Source of the DNA: Acanthochlamys bracteata
Taxonomy: Eukaryota > Streptophyta > Magnoliopsida > Pandanales > Velloziaceae
Assembly (NCBI GenBank): GCA_019914995.1
Contig: CM034145.1
Span: 248,001-312,000 of the forward strand
Direction of reading: 5' to 3'
Length of the DNA: 64,000 nucleotides
The translations under genes and the position numbers were made by a program. The notes below the pieces were generated by a model. That model saw nothing but the letters and a program-made list of their open reading frames with translations, was not told where the DNA came from and did no database searches. This document shows, piece by piece, positions 9,858-20,313 of the stretch (positions are counted from its first letter, which is position 1; each line of letters begins with the position of its first letter).

Positions 9858-11457
9858 TATCTGGACTTAAGTACCAGAAGTCCTTTCTGATCACTATCTC
9901 AAGAGTTTTAGACACCATTTGTTTTCCAAATCAGTAAATAATTAAGCACAATATCATTTTCCTTTCAACTTATACATGTACAATTAGTTTATCTTCATAC
10001 TTACACAAGCTTATGTACTTTGTTGCATATCTGTACAGTTTTACATTCGATCTTGCAGAAGTTTCTCGAGTTACTGTTCTTTTTTGTGATGGATATTTCG
10101 TTGGGTCTACGGAAGAATTCTATTTTTACTAAGTTTGTAAAGTTCTAGCCTTTTATGTAAGTTGGCTTTTATCTATGGAACTTTACTCTCTACTTCCTAT
10201 GCAGGATTGATTTGAACTTCTCATGTGATACTTTTGTCAATTGTGGGAGTACCAGTATATGTAATGTATAGCGTCAAGCTTCATTAAGTCGCCAAGGTGA
10301 ACTATTGAAACGATATGCAACTTGTCCAGGAAAAAATAGAAGACTATGTAATTGCCATTTGGAAACTTCTCCGTAGCTATTCATAGTAGTTGCTGTTCAG
10401 TATTTCATAATGCCCCCATGGTTCAGTTTAGCAATACTTTTCCCAACGTTTAAGGAAGTAAGATAGAAAGAGTTTCTGAAGTTAGATAGTTGGACACTGA
10501 AGTTTGTGTAATTGCAATTGAAAGGGTGGAAGGGTTTTTGAAAACTCTTATTTGCTTCGGATTTCAAGAAGTAGGTGTTTCGTTGTTGGACTTGTATTAT
10601 TTATGTGGTGGCTGAACTTCTCATTTGTGTATATGATCAGCATAGCAGTAGCAAACGTGGAATTTTTTGTCCAGAATGGATTGGTCCTGATATATGATGT
10701 TTTCACAATAGCGGTCACAGTTACTTGGAAAAAGCCAAAAAGAAGGATCTACTACTGGTCTCATCTGTAGTGTAGGTTTTTCATTTGGAAAAATGATTTC
10801 AGCTCTTCAGAACTCATTTTTAATCAAATTTAAAATTAAATTTAATTTAATTTTAAAATTATAATTAAAATTTTATTTTGAACTGTATTTCGAACTCTCT
10901 TTCTAAATACAACTGAAATAACAAAAATCAAAACTCATTTCAATGTAAATATTTTATAAACTCTATCTTGTTAATTATTTTTAAAATTTATTTTTGAGCC
11001 ACTAAAATATGTTCTTCGTCCTTAAACAGGATACCAACTTAATTAGCAGTCTTGTTTTTGATACAAGTGTTAAAAAAAACTGTATGCATTGAAGCTTTTA
11101 TAGTTATTTGGGGTAGCATAGGTATCATAGACTTTTATTTTTTGTAGCGAATAATCAACTTGACTGCAGTCCATGAGCCAAAAACTTATCATACCAAACT
11201 TTTTATGATCATGATTTCAGTTCCTTAACAAGATTTCTCAATTGAAGATAAATTTCATCTCTTTTTTCTTTTGAGTTGTGAGGTTTTGGTATCTCTAATA
11301 GTTTCCTTTCTTTAATCTCCTGATCTAATTAAACAATGTTTTATGCATTATCTCGAGGTCATACTTTATTCTTTTCTTCTTTGTTTTTTAATTAAAGAAA
11401 AGATAGTGGCAACATTAGATCATGGATTAGGACAAGGATGCAATGCCTCCTTTAATT

Positions 11458-11662
11458 AAAAGCTTGTTTGAAGATACTTATTAAAAAAAATTATAAACAA
11501 AATATTTTTTTATTCTATTTTAATAAACAAATTTTATGATTTTTATTTAAAAAATAAATAAATATTTTAATATGTAAACTTTTAATAATTTTAAATTTTT
11601 AAATAAATTTTATAAATTATTATAAAAAATTTTATTAAAAAATAAGCTAAACAGTCTCTAAA
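11458..11662. repeat. AT-rich MITE-like repeat copy
   Basis: Opens near AGCTTGTTTGAAG and closes near AATAAGCTAAACAG, so the ends are roughly inverted; the interior is the family's T-run and A-run pattern. Confidence 0.55.
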
Positions 11663-11682
11663 TTAGTTATTTGGAGTGCGTT

Positions 11683-11916
11683 TGGAATTACGTTTTCAAA
11701 TATATTTTTTAATTTTTTATTTCATATTTTTTGATATATATTTTATAATTATTTAAAAATTTAAAAAATAAAATAAATTTTTATATAATTAGATTTTTTT
11801 ATTGTATATTTTTATTATATTTTTAAAATAAAATAAAATTTATATTAAAAAAATAAAAACATTTTTTATTATAAAAAAATTTTATTTTATAAAACACTCC
11901 AGACGTCCTCCTAGTA
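11683..11916. repeat. AT-rich MITE-like repeat copy with inverted ends
   Basis: Left end GGAGTGCGTTTGGAA, right end AACACTCCAGACG, a partial inverted repeat (GGAGTG against CACTCC). The interior has the family blocks TTTCATATTTTTTGATATAT, ATTTTTATTATATTTTT and TTTTATTTTATAAAACACT. Confidence 0.65.
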
Positions 11917-11965
11917 TTTGTTTGCTTTACCGCAAGTAATACAAAATTAAAAAGAACACGCTCTT

Positions 11966-12049
11966 AAATTTCGACTAATGTGCGACATGAGTGTTTATTA
12001 AATAGTTAAATTTCGACTAATGTGCTACATGATTGTTTATTAAATAGTT
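11966..12049. repeat. 42-bp tandem duplication
   Basis: AAATTTCGACTAATGTGC at 11966 recurs at 12008; both units end TGTTTATTAAATAGTT, with two substitutions between them. Non-coding. Confidence 0.9.
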
Positions 12050-13231
12050 AACATAGGTGATTAAAGTTCTAGGAACTATATTATATGCTTGGGGGATGCC
12101 TCTCTTATACCCAAAGGCAAGAACAAGCAGCCGCTGCTTGCCCTTATTTTAATCCTTTAATGACTTCTCATAGTGTTTTTTAATACTTAATTAGATCTTA
12201 CTTGATCCTTGTCTCGTTTTGGTCTTTTTTATTTGCTTTATTTTTTTTTCCTCGTTCTAACTTGTTGTCTATATCGTGCGTTTCAGTTTTGTCGTTAGCA
12301 GTGTTAGCTGTGTATTGTTAGTATCTGAATTTTTAAAATCTGCGGTAATATTATCTTTCCCTGGTTATAACTGTTGTAGTTTAGCTCAAGTTTATGAACC
12401 CTTTTCTGTATCTGATTTAGACCTGACAACTTTGACCGCACGTGGTTCAGACCTGAACCCGACAAGACCAAGGGTAAATTAGTCTATGTACAAGGCAGTT
12501 GCTATTAACAGAAGCAGTGCTTGGTGTTGCAAGGCTATCCTAAAAAGGAAAGTTGGGAAGAAGCACTTTTGTTTTGTTTTGTTTTTGTATTGGGATAATA
12601 AAGCGCGTGTATAGTCATTCAAACCTGTCCAATCAAACACTCTTTGATGGTTTTTAATTAATCTTCTTCTTCTTCTAATAAAGAAAAATTTGTAAGCTGC
12701 AACTTTGAATATTTTTATCAAAAGACTCAAAATAATCCAGAAAGCAAAATTCAGTAAACAAGGATCTATGTTAATACTCTCTGCCGTCTATGTAAAGAAT
12801 GTGTTTCAATTCCATCAATGTCATTTTTTATATTTTTATCTTATACTGAATTTATCAAATTTTTTTTTATTTGAAGTTTTTTTAATTTAATTTTTATCAA
12901 GTAAAACACATCTAAAGGCTAGCTAAATTTTCAGAACCATTCAAGCAGAGATGAACGAACGAACACTGAGTCCACCTTATATTATATTATACAAAATGAT
13001 TTCTCAGCAACAATCACTAAAAGATCAATAATGTAGAGTTAACTGTTACAGTAAATTAGTTTTATGTAATTGTTAAATCAGTATATAATAGTAATGATTA
13101 TGAAATGTCATGTATAATTATTAAGAAACACTCTTTAACTAGATATAGAATACCTAGTTCTTCATGAATGTTAAATCAGTATGAATCTACAAAGTAAACT
13201 ATCTGTTTCATACATTTAACCTAAATGCCTT

Positions 13232-13427
13232 AGTGTGCGTTTGTTTCAGCTATCAAAAAAATATTTTTTAATTTTTAATATATATTTATAAATATTTAAC
13301 AAAAATTATTTATAAATTTATAATTTTTTTAATTATAAATTTTTATTTTTTTGAAAAAAAAATTTTATTTTAGAAAAGAATGTAAATATTTTTTATTTAG
13401 AAAATTTCAAAAGCATTCCAAACGTTG
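13232..13427. repeat. AT-rich MITE-like repeat copy with inverted ends
   Basis: Left end GTGCGTTTGTTTCAGC, right end GCATTCCAAACGTTG, with the usual TATATATTTATAAATATTTAA interior. CGTTTG and CAAACG are inverted. Confidence 0.65.
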
Positions 13428-14397
13428 TATTAAAAGAAAGCTTCCACTGATGCAAATGCAAATTATGCAGAAACTTCATGATCAATAATTAGATAAACTC
13501 TTTGTGTGTGTAGTGACAAATACTTCATTTCATTTTGCTCTTAAATTAAATTATCTATCATGATGATGACGATGCTAGAGTTAGTGTACTTGTATAGAGA
13601 TTGACCAATGCACTTTGATTAAATCATAATATATTAATTATTATCATCTTTATTAACTTATAGAACTAAAACATTTGTGGATAATTAATATATAAAGCTT
13701 CTCCTTCTTCTTTTTGTTTGTCCGGTACCTCCACGTATAACATAATATAATATGAATATATTGCTGCACTCTTTCCACCATCTTCCTTCTCTCCTCTGCT
13801 GCTTGTTCATTCACTAATTCATCTTCTTTCCTCTTCAAACCTTCAGTGATTGAACTGCTAGGTAAAACAGAGCTCAATCTATTCTTCTGCTGCTGCATGT
13901 TTCTGTATGCTTTGCCTTGTGCAGCAGTAAAGAAAATTAACCCTATGAACCCTTCGTGTAAGGATCTAAGGTTTCTATCAAATCTCGATCTTAAGTTCTC
14001 TCAACACAGGCAAAGGGGTTCTGTGAATTTTCATCTCTGTAGTTGCAGCTTCACATGCAGCATGCTGTACTACTAGAGCAGGTGAAGAGGGATCATTTCT
14101 TTCTAGTTATGTTTGTTTCTGTTTTAAAGATCTTGCAGTTCTTCTAATGCTACCAACTGCAGCAGCAGTAGTTCAGATCAACAAGTGAAAAGAAAAACAA
14201 AAAGAAAAAACTTCAAAGAGAAAGCAGCAGTAGAGCTTGTTCAATAACGACAATGATCAACAAGTTGTTGAAGACTTGAAGCAGTAGCTACAAATTACTG
14301 CTGCTGTTGGAAATCTTTGTAATTTTTTAAAGAAGAATCAATCAAGAATTTAAAGCTGGCAAGCAGCAAGTGGTGGGAAAGGGCAGATGCTCCCGGC

Positions 14398-15291
14398 ATG
14401 CCCGCCGCCACCCCTACTTCAGCCGGCGCCGCAGCAGCCGGTACTTCAACTTCTTACCTCCAACCTCGTCTCGGCCCACCTTCTTCCTCTGACCAACAAC
14501 CGAAGCAAGAACAAGAACAGCAAGCACTAGTAGTAGCGGGAGCAGGGCCTTCTTCTTCCGCCGCCGCTTCTGCTCGGCGTCCACGTGGCCGTCCACAAGG
14601 TTCCAAGAATAAACCAAGAGCGCCCATCATCATCACAAGAGACAGCCCGAGCTCTCTCCGGTCGCACCTTCTCGAACTCTCCCCCGGCTCAGACCTTGTT
14701 ACCGCTATTACTGACTTCTCTCGTCGCCGCTCTCGCGCTCTTTCTTTACTCTCCGGTTCCGGTTCCGTCTCTAACGTCTCTCTACGCCAACCATCTTCGT
14801 CCAACAACGCTTCTTCATCTGCAGGAGCAGGAGCTACTCAAGTTGTTTCGCTTCACGGAAGGTTCGAAATTTTATCACTGACAGGAACAGTATTGCCTCC
14901 GCCAGCACCTCCTGGAGCAGGAGGGTTAACTGTTTTTCTTGCCGGAGGACAAGGGCAAGTTGTCGGGGGTGGAGTTGTGGGTCCATTAGTAGCCGCAACA
15001 CCGGTAGTGATCATTGCGGCTTCTTTTACGAATGCTGCTTATGAAAGGTTGCCTTTAGAAGAAGGCGATCAACAAGAAGAGAATGCAACTCCCGCTGCTG
15101 AAGGTGGCGGTGTTGTTGCAATGCAGCAGCAGCAGCCGGCTTCGCAGTCATCTAGTCTGACTGGTGGAGAAGGTAGTGGCGGCGGAGGTGTTTCGTTTTT
15201 TAACTTGGGTGGTGGTGCTGGATTTCAGTATGCTACTGGGGAAGGGTTCGGGTGGCCGGGTGGTGGCGGTGGAAGTCGGCCGTTGTTTTGA
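14398..15291 (+). CDS. AT-hook motif nuclear-localised (AHL) protein, clade A, intronless
   Basis: Single-exon ORF of 297 residues. One AT-hook with type-I flank ([14 protein letters not shown], residues 60-73) is followed by a PPC/DUF296 domain at about 86-220 carrying the core GRFEIL (154-159), [17 protein letters not shown] and [15 protein letters not shown]. One type-I AT-hook, a type-A PPC domain and no intron define AHL clade A. These are nuclear proteins that bind AT-rich matrix-attachment DNA in the minor groove, form homo- and hetero-trimers through the PPC domain, and repress growth genes, for example in hypocotyl elongation and flowering. The N-terminus is Ala/Ser/Gln-rich and the C-terminus Gly-rich with a short Gln run. 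A Ser/Asn/Ala-rich stretch (about 133-146) expands a loop in the PPC domain. An upstream ATG at 14388 is out of frame and would be a tiny uORF. The sequence is closest in feel to AHL17/AHL28, but I cannot assign an orthologue. Confidence 0.93.
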   Translation: MPAATPTSAGAAAAGTSTSYLQPRLGPPSSSDQQPKQEQEQQALVVAGAGPSSSAAASARRPRGRPQGSKNKPRAPIIITRDSPSSLRSHLLELSPGSDLVTAITDFSRRRSRALSLLSGSGSVSNVSLRQPSSSNNASSSAGAGATQVVSLHGRFEILSLTGTVLPPPAPPGAGGLTVFLAGGQGQVVGGGVVGPLVAATPVVIIAASFTNAAYERLPLEEGDQQEENATPAAEGGGVVAMQQQQPASQSSSLTGGEGSGGGGVSFFNLGGGAGFQYATGEGFGWPGGGGGSRPLF

Positions 15292-15611
15292 TTTCACTGT
15301 AGCTTCGTATGTAGCTCTCCGACCGATCAATTCGACGTTTTGGTGTTTGAAGCCTTGACAAGAAGGTTAGTGTTTTGAAATATTTTTTTTTTAAAACTTA
15401 TTATTAGTGTTGTTGTAAGAGTTTGCAAAGCATGCTGCTACTGTTCTATTCAAGAATTTCTTGAATAATCGTTGAACTCAAGTTTTGCAAGTATCTTGAT
15501 TTGTTGTTGTCACTTGTCGGTGAAGAAGAAGAGGATTCGGAGGTAAGCAGAAGTTCCTTTTTTTTTTTCTTTCATTAGCAGTACGGGTAGAAATACATAG
15601 AATAGCCTGAG

Positions 15612-15823
15612 CGGCTTTCGAGAGTAATTTTAAAATAAATTGTTTAAAACGAATAATATTTTATTTTTTAATGAAAAATAAGAAAATAAATAAATAAATA
15701 ATTTATTATGTAGAATTTTTTATATTTTTAATTTTTAAATATATATTAAAAAAATTTATGAAACTTGAATTGAAAAATATAACTTAAAAATTTTTTTTTT
15801 AAGAATAGAACGCCAAACGTCCA
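15612..15823. repeat. AT-rich MITE-like repeat copy
   Basis: Left end GCGGCTTTCGAGAG, right end AGAACGCCAAACGTCC. The interior has TATTATGTAGAATTTTTTAT and AATATATATTAAAAAAATTT. This copy reads in the reverse orientation to the one at 17764. Confidence 0.55.
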
Positions 15824-16611
15824 AGTGAATGTGGCATTGATAAATAGAAAAGCAATAGTTAAACTGTAGGTCTTTGTCTTTCTTTGCGTCACTCTGTGCC
15901 ATTTTCCCTAATGGGTTCTTTTTCAAGTTTCTTTGATCATAGCTATAAGATCGTCTAACTTTAAAACCAAATTTCAAAATTAAAAGTGTGTTTTAATTAA
16001 TGAAAAGTATGTTTTTAAATTAAATTTGATAAGATTGAGTTTTCGCAAGAGTTGAATTCAAAATAACTTTAATAAAATTGAGATAAATTAGAATGCAAAA
16101 AAGAACTGCGTGCGAATTTAAATTTTGAGAAACTAACGTGAGTTTTATATAATCAAAACATATCTTAAATTGGGCTACTTTAGGTTACATTTCCGTAGCT
16201 GAACCCGGTCGGTCCAGGATTGGCTGTATTGGATCTGCTTCGGCTGATTATTTTTTTCCGATCATAATACTGTTTTTGGCTAACTGATATCGGTTCTAAT
16301 TTTTCAAGTCTTGAACCTGGCTTCCTGAGTTTAGGATCGGTCAAGGATTGGATCGACTAGATTTGTGTCCGAGCGGAGCCATATTTATTCGGTGCCTATA
16401 ACAAGCTTTTGCGAACCTTGATGTAAATTTTGAAATGTCTTGAAGTTGAATGCTATCCAGGTTTAAAGAGAGAAGGGAATGTTCAGTGCAGTTCAATGCA
16501 GAGGCAGCAGTGGCGGAAGAAGAGTTGCAATTGATTGAAAGGAAGATAGAGGTCAAAATGAATGAAAGCAGGATTGAAGACAGGAGCAATGCATGTTTTT
16601 TTGACATTTCA

Positions 16612-16945
16612 TTTTTAAAAAAATAAGTTATAATTTTTTTATTTATATTTTAAACATTATTTTTATAAATTTCAAGAATTTAAAATTTTAAAAAATATAT
16701 AAAGTTGTATATAAATTTTTTTATTTGTTAGATAAAAAAGTAAAATTTACTTTTCAAAAAAATATTTTTTGTTATTTTGAAAATAAAATTCTTTTTTATT
16801 ATAAATAAAAATATATAATAAAAAATTATTACTTAAAGTTTTTTATATTTTAAAAATTTTTAATAAAATTTTAAAATAATATAAAAATGTACTAGAAAAT
16901 ATAATTAATAATTAAAAAATTATTTTTAGAAAAGCAAGGACAAAT
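16612..16945. repeat. AT-rich MITE-like repeat copies, nested or fused
   Basis: The family's A-run and T-run blocks occur twice in a row, suggesting two overlapping or nested copies. Boundaries are approximate. Confidence 0.45.
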
Positions 16946-17123
16946 TTTCCTGAAATTTGTCATTCATCTCTGATTTTGTATTGTTTCAACACAAAAGTTA
17001 TTTATTTATTAAAAATTTATTTTTAATTTATTTTATTTTTAAAAAAACTACATAAAAAAATACTATTTTCTAATACCCTTTCATTCTTTCAGTAATTAAC
17101 ACAAAAGTTGAATAATCCATGAC

Positions 17124-17330
17124 ACAAAAAAACTAACTTTTTTTAATTTTTTAATTTTATATTTTTTAATATATATTTTATAAATATTTAACATTTATTT
17201 AAAAAAATTAGATAGAACGTTCTATTTATTGAACTATAAAAAATAAAGCTTATTTTTTTAAAAATAAAAATCTTTTTAAATAAAAATATTTCTTAAAATA
17301 CTTTTATTTTTTTATATTTAAAAAATAATT
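17124..17330. repeat. AT-rich MITE-like repeat copy
   Basis: Family blocks TTTTATATTTTTTAATATAT, ATTTTATAAATATTTAAC and AAAAATAAAAATCTTTTT are present; ends not clear. Confidence 0.45.
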
Positions 17331-17763
17331 ATACAAAAGAATACAATATTATGATATATAACTTTAATATTTTCTAAAATATTAAAAGTTTAAATTAGGT
17401 TATTTGTTTTTTATGATTTTTAATCAATTGATAATAAGTTTGACATATGAGTTTATAATATTTCAACATTTAAATTTTTGTTTATTAAAAAACCAAAATT
17501 TTCACATGTAGTTTAATATTTGAAAATAATCAGATTTAATTTGAACACTTTAGGAGAAAAATTTAGAACAATTGAATCATTAAATTTGATTTATAATCAA
17601 ATAGAAAAAAGCTAATTTATATAATCGATCGCACACAAATGGACTAAAGAATTAATATGTTGTTGTTTAGTTGACTATAATTAATATGTAACTAACTCGT
17701 ACTTCTAAAATATTTTCATTTTTTTAATGTAGAAAATTTTTATCTAAAATTGAAAAACATAGC

Positions 17764-18020
17764 TTGTTTGGCACAACTTATGATAAACTACTTATTAACT
17801 TTTCTCTATTTCATATTTTTTAATACATATTTTATAAATATATAAAAAATTTATTTAAAATTTTAAAAAGTGTAGAAAAATTTTACGGAGTGAGATCTTT
17901 TTATTGCATATTTTTATTATTTTTTTGAAAATAAAAAAATAGAGCTCGTTTTTCAAAAAAATAAAAATATTTTCTATTTTAAAAAAATTTTATTTTATAA
18001 ATACTACAAAACGCTCCCTT
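17764..18020. repeat. AT-rich MITE-like repeat copy with inverted ends
   Basis: Left end GCTTGTTTGGCACAAC, right end TACAAAACGCTCCC. One of the best-preserved copies; the interior has TTTCATATTTTTTAATACAT, GTGTAGAAAAATTTTAC and ATTTTCTATTTTAAAAAAAT. Confidence 0.65.
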
Positions 18021-18549
18021 ATGTATATAGAAGTAGTCCATTTTCACTTGAAATTTTTTTTTATTTGTTGAATTTCACTACTTAGAGAAAATGTAGGAGT
18101 CATACATGTATGACGAAGCACATTTCATTATACATCACAGCAAAAAAGAGAACTAAAAAGATATTCAATTACAAAACGTTTGCAATATTATGAACTAAAA
18201 ACATTCACATTACTAAGAGTTTACAACTATTGAAAAAAAAAACTTACCTACTACATATTCTCACATATTAAAGTCTTAATTTGCTTTTCTAAGTCAATGA
18301 AAGGGGACCATTTGCGTAACTTAACTTTGCCACAAATTCTTCACCACCCCCTTCCTTGACTTTGAAAAAGAAACAAAATTTCGGTGTTCAAGTTTGAAAC
18401 TTCTAATTACATTGTAAAGAGACGAACAAAAAAAAAAATAATTCAATCAAATACTGTTTCATATATATTATCATCGTAACTAAAACTAAATAGAACAAAA
18501 AAAACATAATCTTAGAATTCACAAGAAGGAAGTATTACCGTTTAACTAA

Positions 18550-18864
18550 TTATTGTCTTGATGACAATTCTTGGCCATGATGATCAACTGAAACAGAAAA
18601 AGTCTTCTTGATGAACTCGAGGCACTCAGCAATGGCTTCAGCATAGAACGAATTGGACCGTCTACACGATAGCAGAGCATTCGTACTCTGCTCTCTCTTG
18701 CAATACCTTCTTCTTCTCTTGCCATGATGATCGCCATCGTTGATGTGCAGACACTGAGCTATGAGCTTGAAGAAGAACTTTGTTAACCGCCGGCATGAAT
18801 TTAGTCGAATAACGCGAATGCGTCGCCATCTCCGGCGATTCCTTGTGTACCCGAACTCAACCAT
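18550..18864 (-). CDS. Small Arg-rich protein of unknown function, single exon
   Basis: An ORF of 104 residues starts at the ATG at 18864 (MVEFGYTRNRRRWRRIRVIR). It has a basic N-terminus, a KFFFKLIAQCLHIND segment, a KRRRRYCKRE patch, and a C-terminal part with NSFYAEAIAECLEFIKKTFS. The two segments with a C-L pattern (IAQCL, IAECL) look like short amphipathic helices. The ORF is clearly richer in GC and CGN/CGC arginine codons than its AT-rich surroundings. It is preceded on its own strand by a CT-rich leader like a plant 5' UTR, so I think it is real. I do not recognise the family. Chance is the alternative, but the composition argues against it. Confidence 0.6.
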   Translation of the reverse strand: MVEFGYTRNRRRWRRIRVIRLNSCRRLTKFFFKLIAQCLHINDGDHHGKRRRRYCKREQSTNALLSCRRSNSFYAEAIAECLEFIKKTFSVSVDHHGQELSSRQ

Positions 18865-20313
18865 TTAATTTCTTTTGTTGTTTCAGAAGAAGAGAAAAAA
18901 TAGTTATAATGTTATCTCTATGTTATCTCTCTCTCCCTCTCTAATAAAAGATTCAGAAAAGAAAAAAAAAAGAAAAAGAAGAAAAGAAGAAAACAGCGTG
19001 GGGTCGGTTGGAAATTTAGAGGGAAAGGACATAGAAGAAAGAACGCAGTTAGGTTTGAAAACCAAATAATTCAAAGGAAATTTATAAAGTTAATTATTCC
19101 TAAGAGTAAAATAAAATAAATTGAGATTAGTGAATACTTTTTTTATTTTAATAATGTGTTATTGCGTTCTACTATATGAAGCTTCGATAATTGACTTGTG
19201 ATTAATATAAACAAAAAGGATTTAAAATATTTTAAGTTTAGGTAGGTGTTTGACTCTAAAAATCATGATAGAAAATATAGAGCTTGCTTTTAGTAACAAG
19301 TTTTCCATACGTAGTTTGGAATATTAAGTTTATTTCTATATTTTGAAGTCTGATTCTAGAAAAAGAAAAGAAATATAAATTTGTTAGTATCTATTTAGTA
19401 TTGTCTTGTTGTGCTTGCATTGATTTGGCATTTATTTTTCCCAGCCTGTGTATGAACCGAGTTTCTATCCAGCGATGAACTCAATAATTTGAAAAAGAAA
19501 AACAAATCTGTGCCTACGTATGATGGATTTCTACAGGTTTACATCTTTAGTATTTATGTATTTGCATCAAAGGATTAATTTATTGAAAGTAGTTAGACTC
19601 GACAAACTAAATGTTTCTTTTACAGAACACCCAACTTCGATCATTTGCGTCACTAATTACAACAGAAAGCACCATGTTACATGTAGTATGGTGCATTGCA
19701 CGATCTTTAATCGAAGCATCATACAGCTAGATCTTGTCTTTGCTATCAGTTGGTCAACTGATTGACTTTTGAGAGAATTTTTCATTTCCATGCTATGCTT
19801 GAAGAAATATCACAATGCTCCTTTATAAGTAAAATCGGTTTCAAGACAGGAAGGCAAAGAAGAGCTGACGAAGGTGAGCATGCATTATGGTTGATTTTAG
19901 TTCCTTACCTTTGTGTATAAGGCTTGATTCATTTCCAGCTCTCTAGGCAGATCCGGCAACAGGTAATAATACTTGCTAAATATGAAATCACTCGCTCACT
20001 CATTATATGTTTCTTTTTCCTTAAACCTTTCTTTCGATCGATTCTCTTCAGTTTCTATACATATTTTTAGCATCCAAGATTGGAAGACTGTTCCAGCTCT
20101 CCTTGAATGTTGGAATCTTCCTTCAATTGAATCCCTTCAAAGTTAATTTCATCTAGAACTTGAAAAAGGTCAGTCGCAAGATTGTTCATTACTATAAGCA
20201 AAATTACTATGTTAACTTTCTCTATCAGTTTGTCAACTACTTGCAATTTCTGATCACAATCTCTACTGCAGCAGCCTCCTTTCCTTCGTTTTGTTCCTTC
20301 GAATCGACCGCCG
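18865..20313. other. Intergenic: 5' flanks of the small ORF and of NLR1, including a segment duplicated upstream of NLR2
   Basis: No gene. About 19100-19770 is paralogous to about 24180-25100: in both, GGATTAATTTATTGAAAG-type text leads to GGTTAGACTCGACAAACTAAA-like text. It belongs to the duplicated NLR unit. The last 400 bp before 20314 match the leaders of NLR2 and NLR3. Confidence 0.65.

Larger units (their letters stand above)
9858..14397. other. Gene-poor AT-rich region upstream of the AHL gene
   Basis: No convincing coding region on either strand. It holds AT-rich MITE-like copies at about 11458-11662, 11683-11916 and 13232-13427, and a 42-bp tandem duplication at 11966-12049. The last 500 bp before 14398 are rich in CAG/CTG-type triplets and purine tracts and are probably the promoter and 5' UTR of the AHL gene. 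Confidence 0.6.
15292..18549. other. Gene-poor, very AT-rich region dense in MITE-like repeats
   Basis: Apart from the AHL 3' UTR (to about 15600) I see no gene. AT-rich repeat copies lie at about 15612-15823, 16612-16945, 17124-17330 and 17764-18020. About 16195-16360 is a degenerate stretch of GGTCGG/GGATCGG-type words typical of old transposon remnants. Confidence 0.6.

Noticed and set aside
10552..10770. 72-codon hydrophobic ORF
   Set aside because: AT-rich context, no leader, no recognisable family, and no splice partner.
12276..12482. 68-codon ORF
   Set aside because: No family features; composition as in surrounding non-coding DNA.
14454..14807. Minus-strand ORF opposite the AHL gene
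   Set aside because: Shadow caused by the GC-rich coding strand.
16341..16607. 88-codon minus-strand ORF with a signal-peptide-like start (MSKKHALLLSSILLSFILT)
   Set aside because: Its start lies at the edge of an AT-rich repeat and its end runs into degenerate transposon-like words; the hydrophobic start may be chance. Worth keeping only if transcripts are found.
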